From Pararhodobacter marinus (GTDB lineage: Bacteria; Pseudomonadota; Alphaproteobacteria; Rhodobacterales; Rhodobacteraceae): 64,000 nucleotides of DNA. Position numbers and translations under genes: made by a program. How positions within the stretch are numbered: position 1 is the first letter of the stretch; each line of letters starts with the position of its first letter. Shown in pieces: positions 9,313 to 18,156 of the stretch. The stretch covers positions 47,055-111,054 of the forward strand of contig NZ_QEYD01000014.1 in NCBI RefSeq assembly GCF_003122215.1, in the 5' to 3' direction. The notes beneath the pieces are model-generated. The model did no database searches. It saw only the letters and a program-made list of their open reading frames with translations, and had not been told where the DNA came from.

Positions 9313-12300
9313 TCAGCACCCTCCGCGTGCATGTAGTCTCGTCACAGGACAACGTGCAAGCAAGCGATCCAGCACTTTGACGCCGCTCGCATCCGTCGGG
9401 CAGAACAGGCGTAGCTTCCAGCTGATGATCTCCGAGAAGAAACCGTCAGCCTTGAGCCGGTCTTTGGCGGCACCCGAAAATCCCGACAGTTCTATCCGGT
9501 TCACACCCATGACGCGGGACCGGTGCAACTCCATCCCCTCGGCCAGCCGCACGACGGTCTTGCCCTCCAGAACGAGAGCATGGACCTGCGCCGCCGTGAG
9601 CTTCGGAGCATCGGCGGCAAGTGTGGTCGCGACCCACGACGGTGAAACGCGGCGACCGATGATGCGCTGACCGTCATCGGTCTGCAGCCGGTAGACGCGG
9701 GTTTCATCCTGGGGGAGCTGCTTCCAGATCGGCAGCAAGAGGCCCGCCACGATATGCAGGGTGGTTTCCGAGAACTCCGGCACTTCAGCCAGTTCTGCCC
9801 TCCAGGCTTCAGTGAAGGCCGCGCGGTCGGCTTCGAGCCAATGGGTGTCGTCCATGATCTTGGCCGGAACCGTGCTCGCCTCCAGCGGGCGGATCAGCCG
9901 CAGGCGGGGTTCGATGGTGCCATCGTCCAGCATCAGGCTGGTCGCGGGCACCTGCACGGCAGCCCGGCCCGAGCGGCTGTTGACCAGTAGCCGCGCCTTT
10001 GGGTCATCGAGCCAGTCGAGCGCATCCGCCAGTGACAGCGGTGTATTGCGCTGCTTTTGCGCGATGCTCAGCAGCTGGGTTTCCGCGCCAGAGCCGGGAT
10101 GGGTGTAAATCACCCGCGCATCTGTGACGCGGAAGCTCTCGGCGCGCAGCGTCTCAAGCCCGAGGTCGTAGACCCCGGCGGCGATAGCGCCCTCGATCCG
10201 TTGGTCGAGGAGTTCCTCAAAGGCCGCGAAGAGTACAGCCTGCATGTCGTTTGTGAGCGCCAGCAGGCGATTGAGGAAGGTGGTGATCGGCGGCAGGTCA
10301 TCCTTCAGACCGTTGTCATCAGTCAGGCTGAGGCCGGTCGCATCCTCAAACGCCCCGAGCGAGCAGCCCGCAACATCACCGCGATAGAGGCGGCGGTAAA
10401 GCTGGCGCAGAGCGTCGCGGGCATAGGGGGACTCGAGATTGTCCTCGGGCCGGAACATCCCCTGCCCGCCGGTTTGACGCTGGCCGCGCGTGATCGCCCC
10501 GAGCGTGTCGAGGCGACGCGCGATGGTGCTGAGGAATCGTTTCTCTGCTTTCACATCGGTAGCAACGGGCCGGAACAGCGGTGGTTGCGCCTGGTTGGTG
10601 CGGTTGGTGCGGCCCAGTCCCTGAATGGCCGCATCGGCCTTCCAGCCGGGTTCGAGGAGGTAGTGAACCCGTAGCCGCTGGTTCTTGGCCCCAAGATCAG
10701 CGTGATAGCTGCGCCCCGTGCCGCCGGCATCAGAGAAGATCAGGATGCGCTTCTGGTCATCCATGAAGGCGGCGGTTTCCGCGAGGTTGGCCGAGCCAGC
10801 CCGGCTTTCGACGACTAGGCGCGCGGCAGCGCCATCGCCCTTCCTCACGATCCTGCGCGAGCGGCCCGTGACCTCGGCCACGAGATCGGTGCCGAAGCGC
10901 TGCACGATCTGGTCGAGCGCGCCCGGGACGGGCGGCAGTGACGCCAGCTTCTCGATCAGCGCATCGCGCCTGCGTGCTGCCTCGCGGCATTCGACCGGCT
11001 GACCATCGCGGACGACCGGTCGGGAAGACAGATTGCCCTCACTGTCGGTGAACGGCTCGTAGAGCTGCACCGGGAAGGAATGGGCGAGGTAGTCCAGCAC
11101 ATATTCCCTGGGAGTGATGTCGACGCGGATGTCGTTCCATTCCTCGGTCGGAATCTCCGAGAGACGGCGTTCCATCAGCGCCTCGCCGGTCGAGACGATC
11201 TGGATGACGGCCGCATGGCCTGCCGCGAGATCAGCCTCGATGCTGGAAATGAGGGTGGGGGTTTTCATGCTGGTCAACAGATGGCCGAAGAACCGTTGCT
11301 TGGCGGACTCGAAAGCCGAGCGGGCGGCGGACTTGGCCTGGCGGTTCAGCGTGCCACTGTCGCCCGTGATGTTGGCGGCCTCCATGGCCGCCGCAAGGTT
11401 GTTGTGGATGATGGCGAAGGCCCCAGCATAGGCATCATAGATGCCGTGCTGTTCAGGCGTCAGCGCATGAACCAGCATCTCGTATTCGACGCCGTCATAG
11501 GAGAGCGACCGGGCAGTATAGAGGCCAAGGGACCGCAGATCGCGGGCCAGGACCTCCATCGCGGCAACGCCGCCCGCCTCAATCGCTTGCACGAATTCCG
11601 CGCGCGTCGCGAACGGGAAATCCTCGCCGCCCCAGAGACTGAGACGCTGCGCATAGGCGAGGTTATGGACCGAGGTTGCGCCGGTGGCCGAAACATAGAC
11701 CACGCGGGCATTGGGCAGCTTGTGCTGCAGGCGCAGGCCAGCCCTGCCCTGCTGCGAGGCCGTGACATCGCCGCGCTCGCCCTTGCTTCCTGCGGCATTC
11801 GCCATGGCATGGCTTTCGTCGAACAGGATCACCCCGTCGAAGTCGGCCCCCAGCCAGTCAACGATCTGATCGACGCGGGACTTTTTTGCGCCCCGCTCCT
11901 CGGAGCGCAGCGTGGCATAGGTGGTGAACAAAATGCCCTCGGTCAGCGGAATGTCGCGACCTTGCGCAAAGCGCGACAGCGGCGTCACCAGCAAGCGTTC
12001 CTGCCCGAGTGCGGACCAGTCGCGCTGCGCATCCTCCAGCAGCTTGTCGCTTTTGGAGATCCAGAGCGCCTTGCGCCGACCCTGCGCCCAATTGTCGAGC
12101 ACAATCCCAGCCGACTGGCGGCCCTTGCCCGCCCCGGTGCCGTCGCCAAGGAAGAAGCCGCGGCGGAAACGGACGGCGTCAGCGGCATCGTCGGGCGCGG
12201 CCGAGACCATGTCGCCGGTCTCATCGACGGTCCAAGACCCCGCGAGATAAGCGCCATGCGCCTCGCCCGCGTAGATCACAGTCTCAAGCTGCGCGTCGGA

Positions 12301-13692
12301 CAGAAGGCCATCGCGCAGAATGGTCGCTGGCAGCGTCGGGCGGTAGCTGGGTTTCGGGGGCGCGACCGAAGCCATGGCCGCAGATTGCACAAGCTTGGTC
12401 GGGTGCGGTTCCGCTCCGGGAATGTCGATCGCCTGCAGACGGAAGGTCTCATAAATAGCATCCGACAGGCGCGCGCTGGCCCCGTCCTCGGTTGCATCGC
12501 GCAGGGTATAGGCAAGGTCTGCGGCCTCGATCTGCGGAGCGGTGTTGGTGGCGGGTATTGCTGGCGTGGTGCGCGATGTTCTGATCGCCTTGCGCGTGGT
12601 GCGGGCAGGATTTCCCGGGAAGGGGGAAGTGGGGCCCTGCCCGGCTGGTGCGACCTGCGCCAGTTCGAGGCGCGGGGGGACATGGGTAGTGATCAGCGAC
12701 AGCAGGCTGGCGACATCAGGAGATATCGGGCGCGCCAGATCGGCTGTGATGCCGCCCGCATCGCCACCGCGGCATTTGTCGAAGACCGAAATCCGCGTCT
12801 CGAAGCTGGTGCCGTGCTTGGCGAAGGCGGCACCGGACACCGCACCCGTAAAGACCAGATGCGCGGTCTCGGTCAGGCGCCCGAAGGTCTCAGCCCAGGC
12901 GGGCGCATCGGGCGCGAAGCCCGCACCGGTGATGGCGACCAACCGCCCGCCGGGGGCCAGACGCGCAAGCGCCGAGCGCAGATGCCGCGCTGTCGCCTCG
13001 GTGCTGCGGGCATCGACATTGGCCACCGCCGAGAACGGCGGGTTCATCAGGATCACGCTCGGGCGCAACCCTGCGTCCAGATGATCGTCGATCTGGGCTG
13101 CGTCAAAGCCCGTGACAGGCCGGCCCGGAAAAAGGCGACGGAGGAGATCAGCGCGGGTGTCGGCAAGCTCGTTCAGCGCGAGGCTGCCGCCCGCGATTTC
13201 TACGAGGACCGCCAGAAGGCCCGTCCCAGCCGATGGCTCCAGCACCAAATCGCGCGCGGTGATCTGTGCTGCAGCCTTTGCGGCCAGCCCCATGGGCAGC
13301 GGCGTCGAGAACTGCTGGAACCGCTCCATCTCTTCAGACCGCCGCGTATGGGTCGGCAAAAGGCCGGACACCTTGGCAAGGATCGGCAGCAAGGCGGCGG
13401 GCGAACCGGCACGTGCCAGTAGCGCACGGCCGAACTTCCGCAGGAACAGGACCAGCGCTGCCTCGCCTGCTTCATAGGCCAGCTTCCAGTCCCAGGCGCC
13501 GGTCGCGTCAGAGCCGCCAAAGGCGCGCTCCATCTCAAGGCGCAGGCGCAGCGCGTCGATCTGGAAACCTTGCACCAGATCAGTCTGCAGCGCTTTGGCC
13601 ACGCTCAAGATCGCAGCGGCCGTATCGAGGGACGGGATGGGGACAACAGACGCAAGGGCGCGCTCGGTCGCAAAATGGGCGAGATGGGTCAT
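9313..13692 (-). CDS. Strawberry-notch-like helicase fused to N6-adenine methylase-like domain
   Basis: A 1459-residue plasmid protein with two parts. Residues about 120-320 form a methyltransferase-like domain: FSTPLPMGLAA, VLEPSAGTGLLAVLVEIA, and catalytic-type NPPF near residue 215. Residues about 450-1250 form a strawberry-notch SF2 ATPase: GDGTGAGKGRQ (Walker A) near 520, ILFDESHAMAN near 620 and QGLGRTNRTNQAQPP near 1025. Such giant proteins are common on alphaproteobacterial plasmids and phages. They are proposed to remodel or protect incoming DNA, but no activity is proven. The gene is preceded by a hairpin leader (13718-13761) and followed closely by the toprim gene. Confidence 0.85.
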   Translation of the reverse strand: MTHLAHFATERALASVVPIPSLDTAAAILSVAKALQTDLVQGFQIDALRLRLEMERAFGGSDATGAWDWKLAYEAGEAALVLFLRKFGRALLARAGSPAALLPILAKVSGLLPTHTRRSEEMERFQQFSTPLPMGLAAKAAAQITARDLVLEPSAGTGLLAVLVEIAGGSLALNELADTRADLLRRLFPGRPVTGFDAAQIDDHLDAGLRPSVILMNPPFSAVANVDARSTEATARHLRSALARLAPGGRLVAITGAGFAPDAPAWAETFGRLTETAHLVFTGAVSGAAFAKHGTSFETRISVFDKCRGGDAGGITADLARPISPDVASLLSLITTHVPPRLELAQVAPAGQGPTSPFPGNPARTTRKAIRTSRTTPAIPATNTAPQIEAADLAYTLRDATEDGASARLSDAIYETFRLQAIDIPGAEPHPTKLVQSAAMASVAPPKPSYRPTLPATILRDGLLSDAQLETVIYAGEAHGAYLAGSWTVDETGDMVSAAPDDAADAVRFRRGFFLGDGTGAGKGRQSAGIVLDNWAQGRRKALWISKSDKLLEDAQRDWSALGQERLLVTPLSRFAQGRDIPLTEGILFTTYATLRSEERGAKKSRVDQIVDWLGADFDGVILFDESHAMANAAGSKGERGDVTASQQGRAGLRLQHKLPNARVVYVSATGATSVHNLAYAQRLSLWGGEDFPFATRAEFVQAIEAGGVAAMEVLARDLRSLGLYTARSLSYDGVEYEMLVHALTPEQHGIYDAYAGAFAIIHNNLAAAMEAANITGDSGTLNRQAKSAARSAFESAKQRFFGHLLTSMKTPTLISSIEADLAAGHAAVIQIVSTGEALMERRLSEIPTEEWNDIRVDITPREYVLDYLAHSFPVQLYEPFTDSEGNLSSRPVVRDGQPVECREAARRRDALIEKLASLPPVPGALDQIVQRFGTDLVAEVTGRSRRIVRKGDGAAARLVVESRAGSANLAETAAFMDDQKRILIFSDAGGTGRSYHADLGAKNQRLRVHYLLEPGWKADAAIQGLGRTNRTNQAQPPLFRPVATDVKAEKRFLSTIARRLDTLGAITRGQRQTGGQGMFRPEDNLESPYARDALRQLYRRLYRGDVAGCSLGAFEDATGLSLTDDNGLKDDLPPITTFLNRLLALTNDMQAVLFAAFEELLDQRIEGAIAAGVYDLGLETLRAESFRVTDARVIYTHPGSGAETQLLSIAQKQRNTPLSLADALDWLDDPKARLLVNSRSGRAAVQVPATSLMLDDGTIEPRLRLIRPLEASTVPAKIMDDTHWLEADRAAFTEAWRAELAEVPEFSETTLHIVAGLLLPIWKQLPQDETRVYRLQTDDGQRIIGRRVSPSWVATTLAADAPKLTAAQVHALVLEGKTVVRLAEGMELHRSRVMGVNRIELSGFSGAAKDRLKADGFFSEIISWKLRLFCPTDASGVKVLDRLLARCPVTRLHARGGC

Positions 13693-13717
13693 CGGGAAAC
13701 TCCGGAATGAGGAACAG

Positions 13718-13761
13718 GGTCAGGCCCGGACACCCTCTTTCGGGCACCCTCAGGCCTGACC
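13718..13761 (-). promoter_or_regulatory. Leader hairpin upstream of strawberry-notch gene
   Basis: On the minus strand a perfect 9-bp stem (GGTCAGGCC pairing with GGCCTGACC) encloses a 26-base loop, ending about 25 bases before the ATG at 13692. A purine-rich run lies just upstream, as in the three radC-like leaders elsewhere in the window, but the apical sequence is different. It may control translation of the large gene. This is inference from structure and position only. Confidence 0.4.
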
Positions 13762-13818
13762 TTCCCCGGCCCTCCTCTTCCTCTCAAACCCCATGATTTC
13801 CGCAGGCGGCTTGCTTTT

Positions 13819-13833
13819 GTTCCTGTTATGTTC
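13819..13833 (+). promoter_or_regulatory. LexA (SOS) box, GTTC-N7-GTTC
   Basis: GTTC at 13819-13822 and GTTC at 13830-13833 are separated by exactly 7 bases, which is the established alphaproteobacterial LexA operator consensus. It lies 35 bases upstream of the ATG at 13868, within the promoter region of the plus-strand gene. The box suggests that this small gene is induced by DNA damage. A chance match to an 8-base bipartite pattern is possible, so confidence is moderate. Confidence 0.55.
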
Positions 13834-13867
13834 TATTTTGAACCCAAGCTATGAAGGGAGATCCCCG

Positions 13868-14161
13868 ATGGAAAGCACCACTTACGCCCTGCCCGCGACG
13901 CCCAAGCAGATCGCCTATGCGCGCGCGCTGGCCCTGCGCAACCAGACGCTTCTGCCCTGGGAGGTTCAGCAAGATCGGCGCTCCTTGAGCGCCTGGATCG
14001 ACGCACAAGCCAAGCTGAACCCGGGCGCGCAGGACAGCCGCCCAACGTCAAAGCAGGTCGCCTTCGCCGAGCGTCTCGCCCGGATCAAACGCCGCGCCGT
14101 GCCGGATGAGTGTTTCCGCGACAAGGGGCTGATGTCGAAGTGGATCGACGGGAACAAGTGA
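13868..14161 (+). CDS. Small protein with internal duplication, possibly SOS-controlled
   Basis: A 97-residue protein of unknown function. The ATG at 13868 is chosen because GAAGGGAG lies 7 bases upstream; the open frame extends further but lacks a start signal. The sequence is an internal duplication: TPKQIAYARALALRNQTLLP is followed by a LSAWIDA ending, then TSKQVAFAERLARIKRRAVP by LMSKWIDG. Each unit looks like a small helical module of about 40 residues. The gene is transcribed away from the strawberry-notch gene, from a region holding a LexA box. No functional prediction is made. Confidence 0.65.
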   Translation: MESTTYALPATPKQIAYARALALRNQTLLPWEVQQDRRSLSAWIDAQAKLNPGAQDSRPTSKQVAFAERLARIKRRAVPDECFRDKGLMSKWIDGNK

Positions 14162-14683
14162 GGACGGCACCGGCTAGCTCCGGCCTTCCGGAGCTTCTGC
14201 CATACCGTGGCTTGGCAAACCTAGCGTAGTTGCCAACCTATAGATTGGCAGATTTGCCCTTGGAACATCAGCCTCGGTCAAGCTCCTGTCCGAAGAACCA
14301 AGGTCTGGTCGCGGCGGCAGACCGGGACGTACACCGCTGAGACCTTCGGCAACCGCTGCAAGTCGTTGCCGTCTTTCGACCCAGCGTCTTCAGATCTCCC
14401 TTCACGTGGGGCTAGTCCATCAATTCTTTGGAAATGGTGATATTGGAGCGTCCATAACGCTGGAAAAGCAACCTCATCGAAGAAAACTATAGTGGTCTAT
14501 TGGGGCAGAGACGTCGCCTTCCTCAGCGCGTCTATAGGAAGCCCAGAAGACCGGCGGACTCAGTCCAAAGCCTCAAAGAACAACTGATGGTCACACGGCT
14601 TCAAATGCGTGACGTCCGGCCTGTTGCCGTTTGCCGGTTTCATGTCTTCGCCCCCCCAAAAAAAGCGCATGCGCCATGACTCG
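14162..14683. other. Intergenic region between small gene and RES toxin
   Basis: These 520 bases hold no supported gene. Near 14210-14265 the heptamer TTGGCAA or its complement occurs several times with inverted spacing (TTGGCAAAC, GTTGCCAAC, TTGGCAGAT), which could be operator half-sites. The rest shows no recognisable structure. The RES toxin gene ends at its right border. Confidence 0.35.
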
Positions 14684-15385
14684 TCAGGCGACAGCCGCGA
14701 TCGAGTAGTGCGGCGTCCCATCCCAAACAAGATCCCAGGACGCACCAGGTCGGACATTCTGGATGGCGTGGGGCTCGAAGCAGACGAGGCAATTCCCGCC
14801 CGGCGCGGGAGCCCGGACCGAGGGGTAAATCAGGCCCTTGGATCCGCCCCGACGCAAGTGCTGGGCCAGGCTTTGGCCCTCGGGATACCCGACAGCCGGA
14901 TCCGGATGCAGCGCTGGATGACCTGCCTCATCGGTCATGTCGTCGAAGACGCCGATGAAGTCGGCCAGCAATTCCACATAGCGGGCGCCGTCATGGAAGC
15001 TGCCGGTAAAGCCGAGTTCGCGCGTGCGGTGCCAGGCCACTTCGCTGACGGACACCATCACATCCCATGCGCAATACCACGCGCCGCGCTCCTCGGTGTT
15101 GAAGCGGTTTCCGCCGGCGCAAGTGTAGGTGAAGGCCGCGTTGACATGACTGTCGCCATAGATGCGCAAATCGCGGCTGCGGCGCTGCCAGGCCAGCTCG
15201 CGCGGGTCCAGATGGGGATTGCGGCCACGTTCCGCCAGAAGACGGCCGCTGGTCATGCCCTCGATCTCCGCCAGAATCTCCATCTCGTCATCGGTATCGA
15301 CGAGACCCCGCAAGGACGGTGGTTTGTGGTAAGTGGCGGGCAGCAGACGAACGAGACCGCGATCAGAAATCTCGGTCTGCTTCAT
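14684..15385 (-). CDS. RES-family toxin (NAD+-degrading type)
   Basis: A 233-residue RES-domain protein. The family name residues fall within GLVRLLPATYHKPPS near the N-terminus, AGGNRFNTEERGAWYCAWD (arginine, then the Glu region) and the C-terminal GLIYPSVRAPAPGGNCLVCF (Tyr and Ser). RES toxins such as MbcT degrade NAD+ and stop growth unless neutralised. The start at 15385 overlaps the stop of the Xre/MbcA-type antitoxin gene by 4 bases (ATGA), the usual antitoxin-first order. The module probably stabilises the plasmid. Confidence 0.85.
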   Translation of the reverse strand: MKQTEISDRGLVRLLPATYHKPPSLRGLVDTDDEMEILAEIEGMTSGRLLAERGRNPHLDPRELAWQRRSRDLRIYGDSHVNAAFTYTCAGGNRFNTEERGAWYCAWDVMVSVSEVAWHRTRELGFTGSFHDGARYVELLADFIGVFDDMTDEAGHPALHPDPAVGYPEGQSLAQHLRRGGSKGLIYPSVRAPAPGGNCLVCFEPHAIQNVRPGASWDLVWDGTPHYSIAAVA

Positions 15386-15771
15386 GCCCCACCACGCAGC
15401 GCATCGAGATAGGTCCGAACCGCGAGAATTTGCGGCAAGCCCCCGTCGATGGCGGTGTCAACCGGACGGCTGCCCCCGAACAGCGGGCCGGTGTTCGGTC
15501 GGGTGAACCAGCTTCGCGCGAGCGGCTCGGAGAAATAGAGTTCGAGCGATTTGTAGATGCCGATCACCGCACTGAGCCGCAGCAGTTGATCCTTGGTCAA
15601 TTCGCCCGCAAAATCCGGCTTCTTGGCCCGCTTCCACGTGCTCACCGTCATGTCGGCAAGGCTAGCCGCTTCGCTCAGGTTGAGGCCCCAGGCATCGGCC
15701 ACGCGCGCATAGGCCTTCAACGCGACGGCGTTGATCTGTGCGGGTTCCCTGATTTTCTCAGCAACGTACAT
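15382..15771 (-). CDS. Xre/MbcA/ParS-type antitoxin of RES toxin
   Basis: A protein of 129 residues with an N-terminal helix-turn-helix (VADAWGLNLSEAASLADMTV, then STWKRAKKPDF) and a C-terminal toxin-binding domain of the MbcA/ParS/DUF2384 type (RLSAVIGIYKSLELYFSE, TGPLFGGSRPVD, VRTYLDALRGG). It binds the RES toxin and probably represses the shared promoter. The start at 15771 is preferred because GGAGG lies 5 bases before it; an upstream in-frame ATG at 15783 has no such signal. It overlaps the toxin gene by 4 bases. Confidence 0.82.
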   Translation of the reverse strand: MYVAEKIREPAQINAVALKAYARVADAWGLNLSEAASLADMTVSTWKRAKKPDFAGELTKDQLLRLSAVIGIYKSLELYFSEPLARSWFTRPNTGPLFGGSRPVDTAIDGGLPQILAVRTYLDALRGGA

Positions 15772-15841
15772 GGCGTCCTCCATTGGCTTGAATATAGATC
15801 ATATGGCCTCATTGTAAAGCTCAAATGAACCGACTGTGCTC

Positions 15842-16486
15842 TCACCCGAACCGCCGCCCTCCTTCCGTGAAGGTGTACTCGTTCACGATGATCCCCTCTT
15901 CGATGGCCTCGTCCGAGGTGAGGTGGTCGTATTCAGCCTGAAGCTGGCGGTAGAGCCAGCGGGCCAGATCACGCAGCGCCTCGGTCACGATCTCCTCGGC
16001 GTCGTCGGTCGGCGGCTGCCAGGTCGGGCTGTCCCGCGTGACGTCCACGGACATGGTGTATTCGTGGTAGTAGCGGCCGCGGTGGCTGACCTCGGCAGCG
16101 AGCTGGTAGAAATTCCGCCGCTGGATGGCCTGCAGCCGATCGACGATGCCATGCAGCGTCGCGTCGGTCGGGGCGTAGTCCCGGATGCACGCGGCGGCGC
16201 CCTTGGCGTGGGACCAGTAGCCCTCGAAGCACGCCCCGTCGCCCTGGTTCCAGAACCCGGAGAACCAGATGCAGGGCTTGGCCCGCGTGCCGCCGCCCAT
16301 CAGCCGGACGGGAGTGGTCTTCAAGCGGATGCCGAGGATCTCGCAGATCCTCTCGAAATCCTCGTAGACCGCGTCCCACCAATCATCATGGGGCCCAAGC
16401 TCACGATACCAGCTGCGCGCCTTTTCCTTGGCGACGTCGGAGAGTTCAGGGAACTGGTAGACTGTTGTGCAGATGACCTCAGGCAT
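15842..16486 (-). CDS. Plasmid protein of the 'antitoxin of toxin-antitoxin stability system' annotation class
   Basis: A 214-residue protein starting MPEVICTTVYQFPELSDVAK. Close relatives on rhizobial and rhodobacterial plasmids are commonly labelled antitoxin of a toxin-antitoxin stability system, but that label is not backed by a visible antitoxin fold here. The protein has a helical N-terminus (SWYRELGPHDDWWDAVYEDF), an aromatic and glycine-rich centre (WFSGFWNQGDGACFEGYW) and a C-terminal acidic tail. Its start overlaps the stop of the next gene (16479) by 8 bases, so the two are translated together. No matching toxin is adjacent. The true function is unknown. Confidence 0.55.
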   Translation of the reverse strand: MPEVICTTVYQFPELSDVAKEKARSWYRELGPHDDWWDAVYEDFERICEILGIRLKTTPVRLMGGGTRAKPCIWFSGFWNQGDGACFEGYWSHAKGAAACIRDYAPTDATLHGIVDRLQAIQRRNFYQLAAEVSHRGRYYHEYTMSVDVTRDSPTWQPPTDDAEEIVTEALRDLARWLYRQLQAEYDHLTSDEAIEEGIIVNEYTFTEGGRRFG

Positions 16487-16898
16487 CGACGTCCTCCCCG
16501 TTTAGCGCGGCGGCCAGCCATTCCTGGCTGCTCGTCCAGCCGACGGATTTCCGCGCGCCGAGGTCGATGACATGCGCGCCGCCGCCGAAGGCGTCGAGGC
16601 GCGGGCGGGAACAGGTCAGACCGTACTGAAACCCCCAGAGGCCGGTGAGGCCGAGGTCTTCGGCCAGGCGCAGCACGAAGCGGATAACCGCCTCGACATC
16701 GCCGTGCTCGTCGTCATGGATCCAGAGGGTGCTGCCTTCGGGCGCGTCCTGATGCACGAGGTCGAAGCCCGTGACCTCCGGCTCGTCGGCGTCCTGATCC
16801 GCGGCACGCAGGTCATGAAACAGCGCGAGTGCGCGGGCGGCTTTTTCGGGGCTGCCGACGTCGATCAGGCATGAGAAATGGGTGAAGTAATCCGCCAT
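16479..16898 (-). CDS. Hypothetical plasmid protein
   Basis: A 139-residue acidic protein (MADYFTHFSCLIDVGSPEKA) with no domain I recognise. It holds a WIHDDEHGDVEAVIRFVLRL segment and a tryptophan-rich end (VGWTSSQEWLAAAL). AGGAGGTCC precedes the ATG. It overlaps the following gene by 8 bases and is part of a run of small minus-strand backbone genes. Proteins of this kind accompany the toprim and strawberry-notch genes on related plasmids. No function can be assigned. Confidence 0.6.
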   Translation of the reverse strand: MADYFTHFSCLIDVGSPEKAARALALFHDLRAADQDADEPEVTGFDLVHQDAPEGSTLWIHDDEHGDVEAVIRFVLRLAEDLGLTGLWGFQYGLTCSRPRLDAFGGGAHVIDLGARKSVGWTSSQEWLAAALNGEDVDA

Positions 16899-16974
16899 GG
16901 GGACCTCCTGAGATTGAGAAACCCGGGCCTTGGGGCCGGGCGCTGGATTGGGATGAAGGGTTGGTTGGAAGCGA

Positions 16975-17172
16975 TCAGCCGGTCAGATTGTCACCCGATG
17001 CCTGCCGTGCGGCATGCGCGCAGAGCATCTGCCGGTAGAAGCGCTTGCGCGCCGTCCGGAAGCTGCGCACGGCGCGCGTGTCGGGGTGCAGCGCCCGAAC
17101 CGCCGCGCGCAGAACTGTCTGGGGCGATGCCGTCGGCGGCAGACCGAGGCGCAAGTATGCGGGGTCGGTCAT
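16975..17172 (-). CDS. Small hypothetical protein, weakly J-domain-like
   Basis: A 65-residue basic protein. The segment YLRLGLPPTASPQTVLRAAV followed by RALHPDTR recalls helices I-II of a DnaJ domain, but the HPD loop reads HPDT without the rest of the domain, so a chaperone role is not supported. The gene starts 1 base after the stop of nothing on its strand and ends 1 base before the start side of the DUF6915-like gene stop at 17174. It is reported as a real gene because of its position in a compact gene run and its good codon use. Confidence 0.45.
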   Translation of the reverse strand: MTDPAYLRLGLPPTASPQTVLRAAVRALHPDTRAVRSFRTARKRFYRQMLCAHAARQASGDNLTG

Positions 17173-17173
17173 G

Positions 17174-17551
17174 TCAACTAACCTCGACCACGGGCGAGGC
17201 GAGATGCGGATCGACCTGCGCCTCGATCCGCTCGGACCGGCCCATCCAGGGTTCGGGCCTGATGGCCTTCACCCAATCGGCAAAGCTCGGGATGAAGCCG
17301 AGATCCTCTTTCACATGTTGTTCGCCAACCCATCGGGTCGGGATGATGCGCCCGGTCGAGAGCGTGAGGGTCTGGCCGAAGATCGTCTCGGCCATGAATA
17401 TGCCCTCGGCATGGTGCCGCAGGGCCCGGTGCCGAAAATCGGCGGTGATCTCCTTGCTTTGGTCGAACCATGTGTGCACCGCGATGAAATCATCGACCGT
17501 GCCGCCCCATTTCTTCACCGAGGACAGGGCGTGGTGGTAGGGATGTGCCAT
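17174..17551 (-). CDS. DUF6915-like plasmid protein
   Basis: A 125-residue protein beginning MAHPYHHALSSVKKWGGTVD. The start at 17551 follows a purine-rich signal (AGGGGGCGACG); the frame is open further upstream only because it runs opposite to GC-rich coding sequence. The histidine-rich start, the central FRHRALRHHAEGIFMAETIF and the RIIPTRWVGEQHVKEDLG segment match proteins grouped as DUF6915. The conserved histidines could bind metal, but the function is unknown. It lies 10 bases after the DUF6878-like gene. Confidence 0.6.
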   Translation of the reverse strand: MAHPYHHALSSVKKWGGTVDDFIAVHTWFDQSKEITADFRHRALRHHAEGIFMAETIFGQTLTLSTGRIIPTRWVGEQHVKEDLGFIPSFADWVKAIRPEPWMGRSERIEAQVDPHLASPVVEVS

Positions 17552-17561
17552 CGTCGCCCCC

Positions 17562-18053
17562 TCAGAAATCGTGCGTGTAGAGTTCGGAAGAGGTGAAGCG
17601 CCCGTTGAACTCGAGATGGATGCAGCGGGCCGCAGCGTCGAAGCAGAACTCGCCGTAAGCGCCGTCGTTGTTCTCCCAACCGCCATGGGTGTCAGACAGG
17701 AAGTCGTAGGCGAGCTGCTCGACAACATCCTCCAGTGGCAGGCTGCGCATTTCGACCTCGGGGTCGTCCCAGGTCAGAGCTGCATAGGGGATTTCGGTCG
17801 CGGGAAAATCGACAGCCGTCTCGCCCGCCCAGGCGCCGATGCCTTCGATCTGGCCGCTGTCACCGGCACCGTCGAAGGTCACGGTGACATGGGTGATGCC
17901 GGCGGCCATGAGGCCATCGAACAGGCGGTCCTTGTTGCCGGGGCGCATGGCGAGGATCCGGGCGGTGCGTTCGGCATGCGCGGCAAGGATCGCCCCAAAA
18001 TCGACGGTGGAAGGCCGCAGCGGGGCGGCCAGAGTGGGTTCAGTCTGGGTCAT
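17562..18053 (-). CDS. DUF6878-like plasmid protein
   Basis: A 163-residue acidic protein starting MTQTEPTLAAPLRPSTVDFG. It contains ITHVTVTFDGAGDSGQIEGI, then LEDVVEQLAYDFLSDTHGGW and ENNDGAYGEFCFDAAARCIH, which is the pattern of proteins grouped as DUF6878 on alphaproteobacterial plasmids. The start at 18053 is preferred over a longer open frame without a signal. The leader 18054-18150 is purine-rich on the coding strand but lacks the radC-like stem found upstream of three other genes. The function is unknown. Confidence 0.62.
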   Translation of the reverse strand: MTQTEPTLAAPLRPSTVDFGAILAAHAERTARILAMRPGNKDRLFDGLMAAGITHVTVTFDGAGDSGQIEGIGAWAGETAVDFPATEIPYAALTWDDPEVEMRSLPLEDVVEQLAYDFLSDTHGGWENNDGAYGEFCFDAAARCIHLEFNGRFTSSELYTHDF

Positions 18054-18156
18054 GGATGACTCCGTTCGGTGAGGACAGGTCAGACCCCCCGGGTGGCGCA
18101 CTCCTCTGCCCCCCGAAGGCTCAAACCCTTCCCATCCCTCCTCTGTCTCTCGGGCA

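Noticed and set aside
11080..13422. A 780-codon open frame on the plus strand opposite the strawberry-notch gene.
   Set aside because: It is antisense to a gene with clear methylase and helicase motifs, has low-complexity composition, and shows no domain. It is a by-product of GC-rich codon use.
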